A stretch of DNA of 29,716 nt from CALWRM01 sp050309765 (GCA_050309765.1 JBNRMU010000122.1:1-29716); one strand, 5' to 3'; positions 6,951 through 16,219 are shown, counted from the first letter of the stretch. A program made the numbers and translations. Notes: generated by a model not told the origin, from the letters alone.

Positions 6951-7976
6951 TTACAGATCGATGACGACCTTGCCCGTATCGCCCGTATCGAACAGGCGCA
7001 ACGCCTCTTCGATCTTTTCGAAGGGGAAGCGATCGGTGATCATGGCTTCCAGGTCGATGTTCTTTCTGCGGATCAGGTCGATGATGCCATAGTGATACTG
7101 CCTGGGCATGATGGAAGAGCCCATCAAGGTCAGTTCCTTGCCGATCATGGTGTAGAGGCTGGGCGCCTGGTCGGTCTTCAGGGACATGGGGCCGTTGAAG
7201 CCCACCATGCAGACCTTGCCATGCACGGCTGCCGCCTCGATGGCCTGACGCTGTGCGACCATGGAGCCGGAGGACTCGTATACGAGCTCGGGACCCTTGC
7301 CGCCCGTCAATTCCTTAAGCGCAGTGACCACGTCCTGATCGCGGAAGTTAACCACATCGTCGCAGCCGAGCTTCTTGCCAAGGTCCAGACGCTTTTGGAT
7401 GCCGTCGATACCGATGACGCGGGCGCCCAGCGCATGGGCGTAGGCCACACCGGCCAGACCGACAGGACCCAGGCCAAATACGGCTACGGTGTCCTTGCCG
7501 CTGGGATCGAGCTTCATCATGGCCGAATAGGAAGTACCGGCAAAGCAGCCGATGAAGGCGCCGATGGCAAAGGAGATATCGTCCGGCAGAGGCAGGCAGT
7601 TCATTTCCTTGACCAGGATCTTATCGGCAAAGGTGCCGTGCTCGATGCCGGCCAGCGCACGCCTGTCCTCGGTGCAAAACTGAACATAGCCGGCCATGCA
7701 GTTGGCGCATTTGCCGCAGCCGATGACGTGGTACAGCGCCACGCGATCGCCGATCTTTACGGTGGTAACGCCAGGGCCAACGGCGGAGACGATGCCTGCG
7801 CCCTCATGGCCCATGATCACCTTGTCATTGGGATGCTGGGAATGCAGGTTGTGCAGATCGGAGCCGCAAAGGCTGGTGGCCTTGATGTCCACCACGACCT
7901 CTCCCGCCTGGGGGATGGGATCGGGCAGCTCGCGGAATTCAACCTTCATGTGCTCGGGAAAGAATAAGCCTTTCAT
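6951..7976 (-). CDS. Zinc-dependent alcohol dehydrogenase (medium-chain family, polyol/threonine dehydrogenase-like)
   Basis: This 341-residue oxidoreductase transfers hydride between an alcohol and NAD(P). The GroES-like half (1-150) carries the catalytic zinc ligands C37 (SLCGSD) and H57-E58 (GHE) and the structural zinc cysteines C87, C90, C93 and C101. The Rossmann half has GLGPVG at 168-173, and the acidic residue after the second strand (IGIDGIQKR) suggests NAD. The ATG at 7976 is chosen for AAGGAAGG 9 nt upstream, dropping 14 extra codons. It is the last gene of the transport operon, 126 bp after the binding protein and separated by a hairpin. Position suggests it oxidises or reduces a sugar or polyol from the imported carbohydrate; the substrate is not readable. 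Confidence 0.9.
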   Translation of the reverse strand: MKGLFFPEHMKVEFRELPDPIPQAGEVVVDIKATSLCGSDLHNLHSQHPNDKVIMGHEGAGIVSAVGPGVTTVKIGDRVALYHVIGCGKCANCMAGYVQFCTEDRRALAGIEHGTFADKILVKEMNCLPLPDDISFAIGAFIGCFAGTSYSAMMKLDPSGKDTVAVFGLGPVGLAGVAYAHALGARVIGIDGIQKRLDLGKKLGCDDVVNFRDQDVVTALKELTGGKGPELVYESSGSMVAQRQAIEAAAVHGKVCMVGFNGPMSLKTDQAPSLYTMIGKELTLMGSSIMPRQYHYGIIDLIRRKNIDLEAMITDRFPFEKIEEALRLFDTGDTGKVVIDL

Positions 7977-8024
7977 AGAACGGGTCCTTCCTTTATGTAT
8001 TTTGAACATTGCTATCAAGAAGGG

Positions 8025-8067
8025 GGGCTTTCCGCCGCCTTACGGGAGAGATGGCAGAGGAAAGCCC
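8025..8067 (-). other. Stem-loop between binding-protein and dehydrogenase genes
   Basis: GGGCTTTCC (8025-8033) and GGAAAGCCC (8059-8067) form a perfect 9-bp stem with a 25-nt loop in the operon mRNA. On the minus strand no U-run follows, so it is not a standard terminator. Hairpins after binding-protein genes often protect that mRNA from 3' decay and reduce downstream expression; that role is inference here. Confidence 0.5.
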
Positions 8068-8102
8068 TTTTGCACTAATTATGGTTTGCCCTACCGAGGC
8101 GT

Positions 8103-9878
8103 TTATTTGTTGCTGACATACTCCAGCATTTCTTCGTAAGAACCGGAAATGTAGGGCATGTACTCGGGGTTGTTCAGGTCGTCCAGAACAGGCTGAACCT
8201 TGGGCATCATCTCATCGATCCAAGCTGCCCAAACATCGTCCACCTGATCGGGTGTATAGGTGCTCACGACTTCGATGGCCTTGGCCTTGAGTTCGTCGGT
8301 GAACAGACCATACTTATCCTTGTTCGGGGTGGAGGTGTAGAACAGGTTGTAATCCAGATGACGGCGGGTCGCATGCTCGTTGTCCCAATCCTGAGACCAG
8401 GCATACTCGTCGATATCCTCTTTCAGGTACTTGGGGTTGTTCAGATCGGAGTAACCGCCATCCAGCAGGATACGGCCCATGAAGCCGCGGCAGCCGCTGG
8501 GATAAGGATCGGTGTAGTTACCAAGATCGTTGACGGGCCACAGGAGGTTGATGCTGCCGTCGTCATTGAGGGTGTAATCGGTGCCCTCAAAGCCGAACTT
8601 GCGGAACAGCTGACCTTCCTGAGAAACCAGATAGTTGCAGAAATCAAGATATCTGGCCATCTGCTCGTCGGAGACGGAAGCAGCCATGGAGTGACCGGAC
8701 CAATAGCAGGGGGATTCCTTCTGCCAGAAGTCATTGTCATCGATGGGGGAGGAGACCTTGGCGATCTGCACGCACTTTTCACGATCCAGATCGGGGAAGG
8801 CATCCATCAGCTTATCGCGGTAGTCCTTAATGCGGCCGATACCGAAGTTCTCGTTAATGGTCACGCACTGACCGGAGGTAAACAGGTCCGCATACAGGGA
8901 GGAGTTGGTGTCCAACACCAGGTCGGGCCAGATGACGCCGCGCTTATACAACTCGGTGGCATACTTAAGGCCGGTGAGATAGTTCTCAGTAGCGGGTGCC
9001 CAAACATATTCACCGTTCACAGCCACAAAGGAGGTTTCCTCAGTGCCGTAAACCTTGTCCTGGGTCTGCCAGATGCCGAAGCAATCCGGGAAGTACCACT
9101 GGGGAGCAGTAGCGCCATAGGTCTTGCCGGCGCCGTTTTTGCCGGGATCCTGCTGGATACAGGCTTCCACCATGTCCCAGAACTCGTTCCAGGTGTAAAC
9201 GTCGTCTTCCTTGCGCAGGCCGACGGCTTCTGCCCAGTCGGCGCGATAGGCGAACATCATGGGTACGCCGTAGCCATATTCAGTCAGGTCCTGCTTGGCA
9301 CAGGTGGCGTACAGCTTGCCGTCGATGGTCATCATCTCGTCGCCGATCATCATATCAAAGGTCTTTTGCAGTTCCGGCCAAGCGGAAAGATCGCTGGGAT
9401 AGGGACGGAAGGTGCCGTCCGCAACCCACTGGATCCACTCGCCGTACAGGTTTTCGTTCAGGTCCATCCAGAGCAGATCGGGCACATCGCCGGATGCCAC
9501 CCACAGGCGGGCCTTGTCGTGTCTCTCACCAAACTGCATGGGGATGAAATCCCACTGCATGTTGAACTTCTCACAGATGAAGTCATACAGTGCATCGTTG
9601 CCCTGTTTATCCGCATCGGTGATGTTGGTGGAGATCGTTACGGCTGTCTCGTAGTTGCCGGCAAGGGCGGATACGGGGTCCGCATCGTCACCGGCCGGGG
9701 TCTCAGCGGCTTGGGTTTCAGAGTTGCCGCCGGTGGTTCCAGAGCTCGAGCTTGCCGGTGTTTCACTGGCAGGAGCAGAGCCCGGGGCCTGTTCTGTCTG
9801 TGCCGTAGGTGTGCAGCCGACCATAACGGCGGTCAACAGCAGTACGACACTCAAGATCAGAGCAAGGCGCTTTTTCAT
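8103..9878 (-). CDS. Extracellular lipoprotein solute-binding protein of an oligosaccharide ABC importer
   Basis: This 591-residue protein has a lipoprotein signal: two Lys and an Arg, a hydrophobic stretch and a cleavage site before C22 (VMVGC). A Ser/Thr/Pro/Ala-rich linker (about 23-68) then tethers the folded domain to the membrane. The large size and the features ISTNITDADKQGND, WVASGDVPDLLWMD and VGLRKEDDVYTWNEFWDMVEA match the LipO/YtcQ type of family 1 binding proteins, which usually bind oligosaccharides. The start is the ATG at 9878 with GGAGG 9 nt upstream. It follows two permease genes, an order reversed from many sugar ABC operons where the binding protein is first. The ligand is unknown. 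Confidence 0.93.
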   Translation of the reverse strand: MKKRLALILSVVLLLTAVMVGCTPTAQTEQAPGSAPASETPASSSSGTTGGNSETQAAETPAGDDADPVSALAGNYETAVTISTNITDADKQGNDALYDFICEKFNMQWDFIPMQFGERHDKARLWVASGDVPDLLWMDLNENLYGEWIQWVADGTFRPYPSDLSAWPELQKTFDMMIGDEMMTIDGKLYATCAKQDLTEYGYGVPMMFAYRADWAEAVGLRKEDDVYTWNEFWDMVEACIQQDPGKNGAGKTYGATAPQWYFPDCFGIWQTQDKVYGTEETSFVAVNGEYVWAPATENYLTGLKYATELYKRGVIWPDLVLDTNSSLYADLFTSGQCVTINENFGIGRIKDYRDKLMDAFPDLDREKCVQIAKVSSPIDDNDFWQKESPCYWSGHSMAASVSDEQMARYLDFCNYLVSQEGQLFRKFGFEGTDYTLNDDGSINLLWPVNDLGNYTDPYPSGCRGFMGRILLDGGYSDLNNPKYLKEDIDEYAWSQDWDNEHATRRHLDYNLFYTSTPNKDKYGLFTDELKAKAIEVVSTYTPDQVDDVWAAWIDEMMPKVQPVLDDLNNPEYMPYISGSYEEMLEYVSNK

Positions 9879-9946
9879 AGTTAGTCACCTCCGCTGTTTT
9901 TCGTCTATGTCAAGCGCGACTGCGCAGACATACAAATCGGGTTGTA

Positions 9947-10855
9947 TTATCCCTTTACTGCACCAATGGCCAGGCCTTTGACAAAGTATTTCTGCAGGAA
10001 GGGATACACGCACATGATAGGGAACATCGTGATGACGATGGATGCCATCTTGATGCCATCGTTAAAGGGAATGATGCCCGCCTCTAACAAATGGGAGGAG
10101 GTATTGGTATTACCGGCTGCCTGGATGATACCGCGCAGAACCAACTGCAGAGGCTGTTTGAAAGCATCCTTGATGAAAAGCATGCCAAACCACCACTCGT
10201 TCCAGCGTTCCACGCCATAATACAGGCAGAAGGTAACGACCATGGGCATGGAGATGGGCATGATGATACGGAACAGGATCGTCAAATCGTTGGCGCCGTC
10301 TAGTTTGGCCGATTCCTCTAGTTCCTCCGGCAGCGCCTTGAAGTATTTGCGCATCACCGTCATATAGGCGATGGAAACGCCGGTGGGAAGGATCATGGAA
10401 AACAGATTGTTCATCAGTCCAAGATCCTTGACCAACAGGTACAGCGGGATCAGACCGCCGGAAAAATACATGGTGAAGATGATCATGTACAGGAAGAACT
10501 TCTTACCCAGAAAATCCTTATTGAAGGCGTATGCCAACAGCAGAGTAAGCACCATGTTATACACAACGCCGATCAGCGTGATGATGACGGTGACACCCAT
10601 GCCTGTAAATAGAACACGGTTTTCAAATACAACATAATAGGATTCCCAGGTCAGTTCTTTAGGATAGAGCATGAACGGCTCTCTGGCATATACATATTGG
10701 GGAGTAATGGAGATTAGTATGCAGTTATAAAAGGGATAGATGATTAGCACTGCAAATAGTGCCATAAACAGGATGTTGATCAAGTCAAAGACCGTAGTCC
10801 GCTCGATCCTGTTTTTGCGATGGTTTTGCTTGAGCGTGCTTTGGTTGAGCACCAT
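9947..10855 (-). CDS. ABC sugar permease, YtcP/LplC type
   Basis: The 302-residue inner-membrane protein is the second permease of the importer. It has about six hydrophobic segments and the cytoplasmic EAA loop at residues 177-200 (EELEESAKLDGANDLT...RIIMP), which docks the ATPase. The start MVLNQSTLKQNHRKNRIERTTVFD and the tail YFVKGLAIGAVKG are typical of the YtcP/LplC group found with large lipoprotein binding proteins. The ATG at 10855 has a G-rich ribosome site. It starts 15 bp after the other permease and ends 68 bp before the binding protein. No ATPase is encoded nearby, so a shared MsmX-like ATPase probably serves it (known for this group, inferred here). Confidence 0.94.
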   Translation of the reverse strand: MVLNQSTLKQNHRKNRIERTTVFDLINILFMALFAVLIIYPFYNCILISITPQYVYAREPFMLYPKELTWESYYVVFENRVLFTGMGVTVIITLIGVVYNMVLTLLLAYAFNKDFLGKKFFLYMIIFTMYFSGGLIPLYLLVKDLGLMNNLFSMILPTGVSIAYMTVMRKYFKALPEELEESAKLDGANDLTILFRIIMPISMPMVVTFCLYYGVERWNEWWFGMLFIKDAFKQPLQLVLRGIIQAAGNTNTSSHLLEAGIIPFNDGIKMASIVITMFPIMCVYPFLQKYFVKGLAIGAVKG

Positions 10856-10870
10856 TGCGCCCCCCTTTCC

Positions 10871-11818
10871 CTAAACGATGCCTTCTTCACCCAGCATACG
10901 GCAGATGCCGTTTGCCGAAAGAAGCAGGATGCAATTGGTAACGCCCTTAAACAAACCAACGGCTGTACTGACACCGAAGTTACCTGCCCGCTGGAAGGTA
11001 ATACGGTAGATGTAGGTGTCGATGATATCGCCGACCTCATATACTGAGGCATTGTACATGTTGATGACTTGATCAAAGCCAACATCCATCATGGAGCCTA
11101 CGCGCAGGATCAGAGTAACGACCACGATCATGGAGATACCGGGCCAGGTGATGTAGCGCATGCGATGCCAACGGTTGGCGCCATCGATGGTGGCGGCCTC
11201 GTACAGGGAGGGATCGATGGCGGTGATGGAGGCGAGATACAAGATACAACTCCAACCCGACTCCTTCCAGGCAAGGAAGAAAACAAGGATGGAGCGGAAC
11301 AGGCTTTTATCTGTCAGAAACTGATATTTTTCGCCGCCCATCGCCACGATGATATTGTTTATCACGCCTGTGGAAGCCAAGATATTCATAACGATACCGG
11401 AAACCAAAACCCAGGATAAAAAATGGGGAAAGGTGAAGATGGTCTGCACCGTCTTTTTATAGGCTTCCTGGCGGATCTCGTTGAGCAGCAGGGCCAGTGC
11501 GATTGGGAATGGGAAGCAGAACAAGATCTGATAAAAACTGATGATGACTGTGTTGCGCACAGCATACCAGAAGTCTTTGTTCAAGAACAGGTATTCGAAG
11601 TTTTCAAAAGCGCACCAGGGACTGCCAGTGATACCTTGGCTTGCCTTGAAGTTTTTGAACGCCAATTGAATACCATACATGGGCACATAGCGGAAGATGA
11701 TGAAGAAAACAATGCCTGGCAATATGAGCAAATACATATACCGGCCTTCCCAAGCCCGCCTGGCAAGGCTTTTACGACGGTGTTGGATGGCGGGCTGTTG
11801 AGCGCTTCTCGTCGTCAA
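10871..11818 (-). CDS. ABC sugar permease, LplB type
   Basis: The 315-residue permease forms the importer channel with the YtcP-type partner. It has the LplB signature LLILPGIVFFIIFRYVPMYGIQLAFKNF near the N-terminus, about six membrane segments, and the EAA loop at about 201-226 (IDPSLYEAATIDGANRW...). The frame runs 29 codons further upstream without a good ribosome site. The TTG at 11818 is preferred because AGGAGAG lies about 7 nt before it and the resulting length matches the family. It lies 155 bp downstream of the Gfo/Idh/MocA gene on the same strand. Confidence 0.92.
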   Translation of the reverse strand: MTTRSAQQPAIQHRRKSLARRAWEGRYMYLLILPGIVFFIIFRYVPMYGIQLAFKNFKASQGITGSPWCAFENFEYLFLNKDFWYAVRNTVIISFYQILFCFPFPIALALLLNEIRQEAYKKTVQTIFTFPHFLSWVLVSGIVMNILASTGVINNIIVAMGGEKYQFLTDKSLFRSILVFFLAWKESGWSCILYLASITAIDPSLYEAATIDGANRWHRMRYITWPGISMIVVVTLILRVGSMMDVGFDQVINMYNASVYEVGDIIDTYIYRITFQRAGNFGVSTAVGLFKGVTNCILLLSANGICRMLGEEGIV

Positions 11819-11973
11819 GCTGCCTCTCCTCACTTTCTGGTTTATTGGATTAAGGTTTTCTTCTTTGTGGGGCTTAAGCGCCGGCCATGGACTCACCTGC
11901 CACAAGGGCCCAGGCCGGCGCTGTCACAAGGAGGAGAACCATTACTCCGTTGTATACTCTCTCACGCATCGGC

Positions 11974-13020
11974 TCAATTAAGCTGGATCGCCACTTTTTT
12001 GCCGGTCTTGGAGCTTTCGATGCAGGCATGCACCATTTCCAGGGAATGGATGTTGTTATGGCAATCGGTCATCATGGTGCCACTGCGGTTGAGAGCAGCC
12101 ATCATATCGTCTACGCAGCCGGCATGCTCTTCGCGTCCCTTATAAGAGAGTGGGATCGTTTCGCGGATGCCTTCTTCTTCCACATAGCCGCGATCGGGCA
12201 CGGTCTGCGCGCGATTGACGGTTACAGTCTGATCGCCGTCCCAGCAGATGGTTCCGTCTGTACAATATACGCGCCAGGCACCGTGGGAAGTTGTGTTTTC
12301 ACATTTGGTTGCCCAGGAACCGCGCAGGGAAAGAATGGAGCCATCTTCGAACTCAAAGATGCACAGAGCGATGGCCGGATGATCATACCAACTGTTGGGG
12401 GGATTCATTTCCTGGCAATAAGCGCTGACCGCGCGTTTGTCTCCCAAGATATAGCGAGCCTCGTCAAAGGTGTGGATCAGCATATCCACCAGCACAGGAT
12501 GCTCCATCTTATTGCGAAAATCCGGCTTGCCGCCGCCCGGACCCATGAAATGGGCACCGAGGAACATATCGCAGGTGACCAGATAGGGTTTGCCCAAATA
12601 CGTTTTGGCCAGCTCTGTCCGCATGGTCTGGATGCCGGCCAGATAGCGGCGGTTCTGCATCACAAAATAGGTTTTGCCGCTTTCACTGGCGCACTTGACC
12701 ATGTCATAAGCCTCGTTCAGGTCGTCTGCCATAGGCTTTTCACCGATGGCATAACAGCCATGCTTAAGCGCCGTCGTCACCACGGAATGATGAACAAAGG
12801 GCGGGGTCCCGTCCAACACGAGGTTTGGCTCACAGGCGGCAAAAGCCTCATCCATGGAAGAAAAAACCTGTGCATCCGGCGCATAGGCCTCGCGAAGAGC
12901 TTCGGCTCTTTCCGTTACCGGGTCTGCAAAACCGATGAGCTTGGCATCTTCACGTCCCTTCAAAGCTTCCAACCATTTACGGGTGATGCCGTTACAACCG
13001 ACGACTAGGATGTTCCACAT
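11974..13020 (-). CDS. Gfo/Idh/MocA-family NAD(P)-dependent oxidoreductase
   Basis: The 348-residue protein has an N-terminal Rossmann fold beginning MWNILVVGCNGITRKWLEAL and the family motif EKP (94-96, in IGEKPMADDLNEA). The C-terminal substrate domain includes HTFDEARYILG, with H183 at the usual catalytic His position. Family members oxidise or epimerise sugars, inositols and amino sugars, often with NAD. The ATG at 13020 has a GGAAAGGGG ribosome site about 10 nt upstream, so the upstream 20 codons are dropped. It heads the transport transcription unit and probably modifies the sugar released from the imported substrate (inference). Confidence 0.9.
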   Translation of the reverse strand: MWNILVVGCNGITRKWLEALKGREDAKLIGFADPVTERAEALREAYAPDAQVFSSMDEAFAACEPNLVLDGTPPFVHHSVVTTALKHGCYAIGEKPMADDLNEAYDMVKCASESGKTYFVMQNRRYLAGIQTMRTELAKTYLGKPYLVTCDMFLGAHFMGPGGGKPDFRNKMEHPVLVDMLIHTFDEARYILGDKRAVSAYCQEMNPPNSWYDHPAIALCIFEFEDGSILSLRGSWATKCENTTSHGAWRVYCTDGTICWDGDQTVTVNRAQTVPDRGYVEEEGIRETIPLSYKGREEHAGCVDDMMAALNRSGTMMTDCHNNIHSLEMVHACIESSKTGKKVAIQLN

Positions 13021-13104
13021 ACTCTGATGACCCCTTTCCTGTCTGTGAAGCTTTCGATCAGGCAGCCTGCTGACGCACAATAACCATACGTACAGCCGTT
13101 GCCG

Positions 13105-13223
13105 ATATTAGTATGCCAGACGAAGAATCCAATTGATCTAACATGAATACTCATACCGCTTGATCGCTGAATTCTCGTTCACTTTGTGCTTTAAGATTAG
13201 CTGAAGTTAATTTAAGTTTGCAA
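13105..13223 (-). promoter_or_regulatory. Candidate promoter region of the transport operon (two weak sigma-A-like pairs)
   Basis: Minus strand, candidate A: -35 TTGCAA (13218-13223), 18 bp, -10 TAATCT (13194-13199). Candidate B: -35 TTGGAT (13127-13132), 16 bp, -10 TAATAT (13105-13110). Neither is strong, as would be expected if the AraC-type response regulator is needed to activate transcription (inference). TTGATC occurs twice, at 13133-13138 and 13160-13165. Confidence 0.35.
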
Positions 13224-13273
13224 GAATGTTAAAAGTTATGGGATAAATACTGTAAAACAAACTAAGAATTGTA

Positions 13274-13332
13274 CAAAAAAACGCATGGCCGCGTTATTCT
13301 TTGACAAAGAATAAACTATGCGGCACATGCGT
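13274..13332 (-). terminator. Strong intrinsic terminator after the histidine kinase
   Basis: ACGCATG (13281-13287) pairs with CATGCGT (13326-13332), and the inner arms GTTATTCTTT and AAGAATAAAC extend the stem to a small loop. On the minus strand it is followed by seven U (13281-13275). It separates the regulator unit from the transport unit. Confidence 0.9.
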
Positions 13333-13348
13333 GCGGATATGAATGGTT

Positions 13349-15076
13349 TCAGGCTGCCGGCTTTTTATACAAGAGAGGCAAGAAAACGGATACTGTGGTT
13401 CCCTGTCCAGGCAGGCTGTCCACCTTAAGACCATAATGCTCGCCCAACAACAGGCGGATTTTTTGATTAATGTTGATCAAACCGATACCCATATCGCTGC
13501 CCAGGGCTGCATTCATTCCCGCATCGGCATTGGTCGAACGCATGAGATAACGAATGTTGCTCAGCTTATCTCCGCTGATACCGGTACCGTTGTCGTGTAC
13601 CTCGATTACAAAGGAGTCTTCATCTACGATCTTGCCCTGTATGGACAATTCTCCGTTGCGGGAGACGCCCTCCAAGCCATGGAAGATGGCGTTTTCCACG
13701 ATGGGCTGCAAAACCATTTTCGTCATCCAGCAATTCTGCACTTCTTCGGGCACTTCTAGCTGCATTTTGAACTTATCGTTCATGCGTAGATTCATGATTT
13801 CGACATAGCGGCGGATGATGCCTAGCTCCTCCTTGACCTGCACATAGGAATTGCCCTTGATGGAATAACGGAAAATCTTGCTCATCTTTACCGCCACCGA
13901 GGCGATTTCGTCCTGCCCGTTTTCCAACGCGATGCCGCGGATGCAGGAAAGCGTGTTGTATAAAAAGTGCGGATTGATCTGGCTTTGCAGAGCGGAAAAC
14001 TGCATCCTGCGCTGCAGCAGTTCTGCGTTGTACAGGCGCTGTTGTGTTTCGATGCTGCGCTGATTGTTTTCGCGCATCCTTTTCAGCATGCGATTGATCT
14101 CGACAGCGATGGATTCCAGTTCGTTCTTGGAAGTTACATAGATAACAGATGCGTCGTCTGGATGCTGTGCGTTTTGCAGAAGCTGTGAATTGATCTGTAC
14201 GATCGGCTGCAGGATGCTGACATAGGTGGAGTACAGGAAAATGCCTACACCAAAGATAGCAATCACCAGATAGGCAAACAAAAGCCCGAGTGTGCTGCGA
14301 TTGCCGCCAAACATGGCGCTGGGATCCAGATATTGCACAAGATTCCAATCTACGGAGTCAATGGCATAGCTGTTGACCTCCGCATCGGCTAATGCTGAAG
14401 CATCTGTGCTTTTCAGGCACAGCGTCTGTGTATTGTTGTTGTAGGAGATGAGCACGTCTGTGTTTTCCACCACGGCCGCTTCCAGCACCTTTAGGATGGC
14501 GCTGGTGCGGCAGAGGACTACGCACAGACCTACCTGCTGAGAGAAGGCCACACCAGGCGTGGCACTGTTGACGGGCAATACATAAGCATAATATTCCGTA
14601 CCACTATCAGCGTTTTCTCCCAGAAAGCCTGTGAAGTAGTCGCCGGAACCGTGCGTTTCATATAGCGAGAGAATGTGGGGCAAAACCTTGGAAGCCTGCG
14701 AGCCGTAGACATAGACTTCACCCTCGTTGGTAACCAGGCAGATATCTACGATGTTTCGGTTGTTGTTGATTGCATAGCTTACGCTGTCAGAAAAATTGCG
14801 ATAGATTGTAGCCAGGCGCAGAAGATTGTTTTCGTCTGTCAGCAACAGCTCCTGAACGGCGGCAGAGTAGCAGAAACTGCGCGTAGAAATGCGCACGGTA
14901 TCCAAAATAGACTCAACTGTACTCTTGGCCTGCGAAGCGGCGCCCATGGCATAGCTGCGGGAGGATTCCATCGAAAGCTTTTGCACCTGGTTAATGGAAA
15001 ACAGCCCGACACACAGCATGAGCAGCAGGGATAGGATTTGTACGGAGAGCAATTGTGTGCGAATGCTGCGAAACAT
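13349..15076 (-). CDS. YesM-type sensor histidine kinase
   Basis: The 575-residue membrane kinase has TM1 at about 8-28, an extracellular sensor domain (about 35-260), TM2 at about 262-285, and a HAMP-like linker from 286. The His_kinase domain has SQINPHFLYNTLSCIRG with phospho-accepting H370. The ATPase domain has N462 (ENAIFHG), DNGTGI (495-500) and the GIGLININ G-box at 530. This order is that of YesM/LytS-type kinases that pair with AraC-type regulators in carbohydrate uptake loci. It starts at the ATG at 15076 with GGGAGG upstream and follows the regulator gene by 24 bp. The sensor ligand is unknown; the locus suggests a plant- or host-derived saccharide. Confidence 0.95.
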   Translation of the reverse strand: MFRSIRTQLLSVQILSLLLMLCVGLFSINQVQKLSMESSRSYAMGAASQAKSTVESILDTVRISTRSFCYSAAVQELLLTDENNLLRLATIYRNFSDSVSYAINNNRNIVDICLVTNEGEVYVYGSQASKVLPHILSLYETHGSGDYFTGFLGENADSGTEYYAYVLPVNSATPGVAFSQQVGLCVVLCRTSAILKVLEAAVVENTDVLISYNNNTQTLCLKSTDASALADAEVNSYAIDSVDWNLVQYLDPSAMFGGNRSTLGLLFAYLVIAIFGVGIFLYSTYVSILQPIVQINSQLLQNAQHPDDASVIYVTSKNELESIAVEINRMLKRMRENNQRSIETQQRLYNAELLQRRMQFSALQSQINPHFLYNTLSCIRGIALENGQDEIASVAVKMSKIFRYSIKGNSYVQVKEELGIIRRYVEIMNLRMNDKFKMQLEVPEEVQNCWMTKMVLQPIVENAIFHGLEGVSRNGELSIQGKIVDEDSFVIEVHDNGTGISGDKLSNIRYLMRSTNADAGMNAALGSDMGIGLININQKIRLLLGEHYGLKVDSLPGQGTTVSVFLPLLYKKPAA

Positions 15077-15100
15077 GGGATATGTCCCTCCCGATCAGGA

Positions 15101-15859
15101 TCAATCGTGTTCAGTTTTGTTTTCACTGCGGTATTTGCGGGGCGGCATCCCTACCTGCGTTGAAAAGATGCGCGTGAAATAATGGATGTCGTCATAGCCA
15201 ACAGCAGCAGCTACATCTGTGATGGACATAGCGGATTTTTCTAGCAGTTCTTTGGCCCTTACGATTCGTTTATCGCGCACATAGTTGGAAAAGGTCTTTC
15301 CGGTGGCAGATTTGAAAAGTTGGCTGCAGTAGTTGGCGCTTAAGAAATGATCTTCGGCCAGCTTCTCCAGGCTAAGAGGCTCATATACGTGATGGTCCAC
15401 ATAGGAGAGAAGCTTATTGAATTGCTGGTTGCTGTGCACGGACGGCACGGGTTCTTCCTGGATGAGGTGGCTCTGTTCCCTACGGCGAGCAAGATGGGCC
15501 ACCAGGCGCTCGAGCAATTCCTCGGCGTCGTCCTCATCGAAGGGTTTGAGCAGGTAATCAAACACTTCAAGACCGATGGCACTTTTTGCATATTCAAACT
15601 CCGAATAACCCGAAAGAATCACAAATACGCAGTCCGGTAGAGAGGGTTTCAATCGACGGATCAATTCCAAACCGGATATTTCTGGCATACGTATATCCAC
15701 GATTACCACATCCGGATGCAGGCCCGGCAGCATGGCTAGAGCCTGCCGTGGGGCGGTCAGTGCAGCTACAAGAGAAAAATCATAGGCCTTGAATGGAAAC
15801 GTGTGACGTACGTCACTGAGCGCATACTTTTCATCGTCAACGATTGCCATGGTGTACAT
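15101..15859 (-). CDS. YesN-type response regulator with AraC DNA-binding domain
   Basis: The 252-residue protein has an N-terminal receiver domain (about 1-120): acidic pair D8-D9 in AIVDDE, phosphorylation site D55 in VVIVDIRMP and K105 in LLKPFD. A linker (about 125-150) joins the AraC/XylS helix-turn-helix pair at 150-245 (LSLEKLAEDHFLSANYCSQLFKS and SITDVAAAVGYDDIHYFTRIF). The ATG at 15859 is chosen because GGAGG is 8 nt upstream; the ATG five codons earlier overlaps that ribosome site. It is the first gene of the regulator unit, upstream of its kinase. Its likely target is the transport operon; this is inference from gene order. Confidence 0.96.
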   Translation of the reverse strand: MYTMAIVDDEKYALSDVRHTFPFKAYDFSLVAALTAPRQALAMLPGLHPDVVIVDIRMPEISGLELIRRLKPSLPDCVFVILSGYSEFEYAKSAIGLEVFDYLLKPFDEDDAEELLERLVAHLARRREQSHLIQEEPVPSVHSNQQFNKLLSYVDHHVYEPLSLEKLAEDHFLSANYCSQLFKSATGKTFSNYVRDKRIVRAKELLEKSAMSITDVAAAVGYDDIHYFTRIFSTQVGMPPRKYRSENKTEHD

Positions 15860-15943
15860 GTGATCTGCCTCCATATTCTTTGGATAAGGCCATCAAGGGG
15901 AAAAAGTTGTGCATAAGTATAGAACTGTTGTTTGTTGGCCCTT

Positions 15944-15973
15944 ATTCTATGCCTGCTTATCGGCTTGTGTCAA
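15944..15973 (-). promoter_or_regulatory. Sigma-A promoter of the response regulator-kinase operon
   Basis: Minus strand: perfect -35 TTGACA (15968-15973), 18-bp spacer, -10 TAGAAT (15944-15949), about 85 bp before the start codon. The strength suggests constitutive expression of the sensor pair. Confidence 0.75.
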
Positions 15974-16152
15974 GAGAAAAAGAAGATGGAAAGATAAGGA
16001 GTTGAAAGCACTAAAACGAAATTGTGAAAGAGAATGGTTGGGGTCAAAAGCTGCGCAGAAGTATTATCGGCATATAGATTCGTTGTTTTAAAGATAAATT
16101 CACCTCGTCCATTGGAGAATTTGATCAAAAACATATTGATAAACATAGTTGA

Positions 16153-16187
16153 TAAAAACCAGCGGCATGGCAAACGCCATGCCGCTG
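16153..16187 (-). terminator. Intrinsic terminator of the GH5 gene
   Basis: CAGCGGCATGGC (16160-16171) and GCCATGCCGCTG (16176-16187) form a perfect 12-bp stem with a 4-nt loop. On the minus strand a G and five U follow. Confidence 0.93.
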
Positions 16188-16219
16188 CAACGGATTAGAA
16201 TCTATTTGTTTTTGCTGGG

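Larger units (their letters stand above)
13021..13348. other. Intergenic region between histidine kinase and Gfo/Idh/MocA genes
   Basis: These 328 bp contain the terminator of the regulator unit at the kinase side and an AT-rich stretch that must hold the promoter of the transport operon. No coding sequence is seen. Confidence 0.75.
15860..16219. other. Intergenic region between response regulator and GH5 gene
   Basis: The 360 bp hold the promoter of the regulator unit and the terminator of the GH5 gene. The AT-rich middle contains short open frames on both strands without ribosome sites or recognisable protein features, so none is called. Confidence 0.75.

Noticed and set aside
8358..9884. 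508-residue open frame on the plus strand
   Set aside because: It mirrors the binding-protein gene exactly; the minus frame has a lipoprotein signal and family motifs, so this is a shadow.
15909..16173. Two short frames on opposite strands between the response regulator and GH5 genes
   Set aside because: No ribosome sites, no recognisable motif, and the strand is occupied by a consensus promoter and a terminator.
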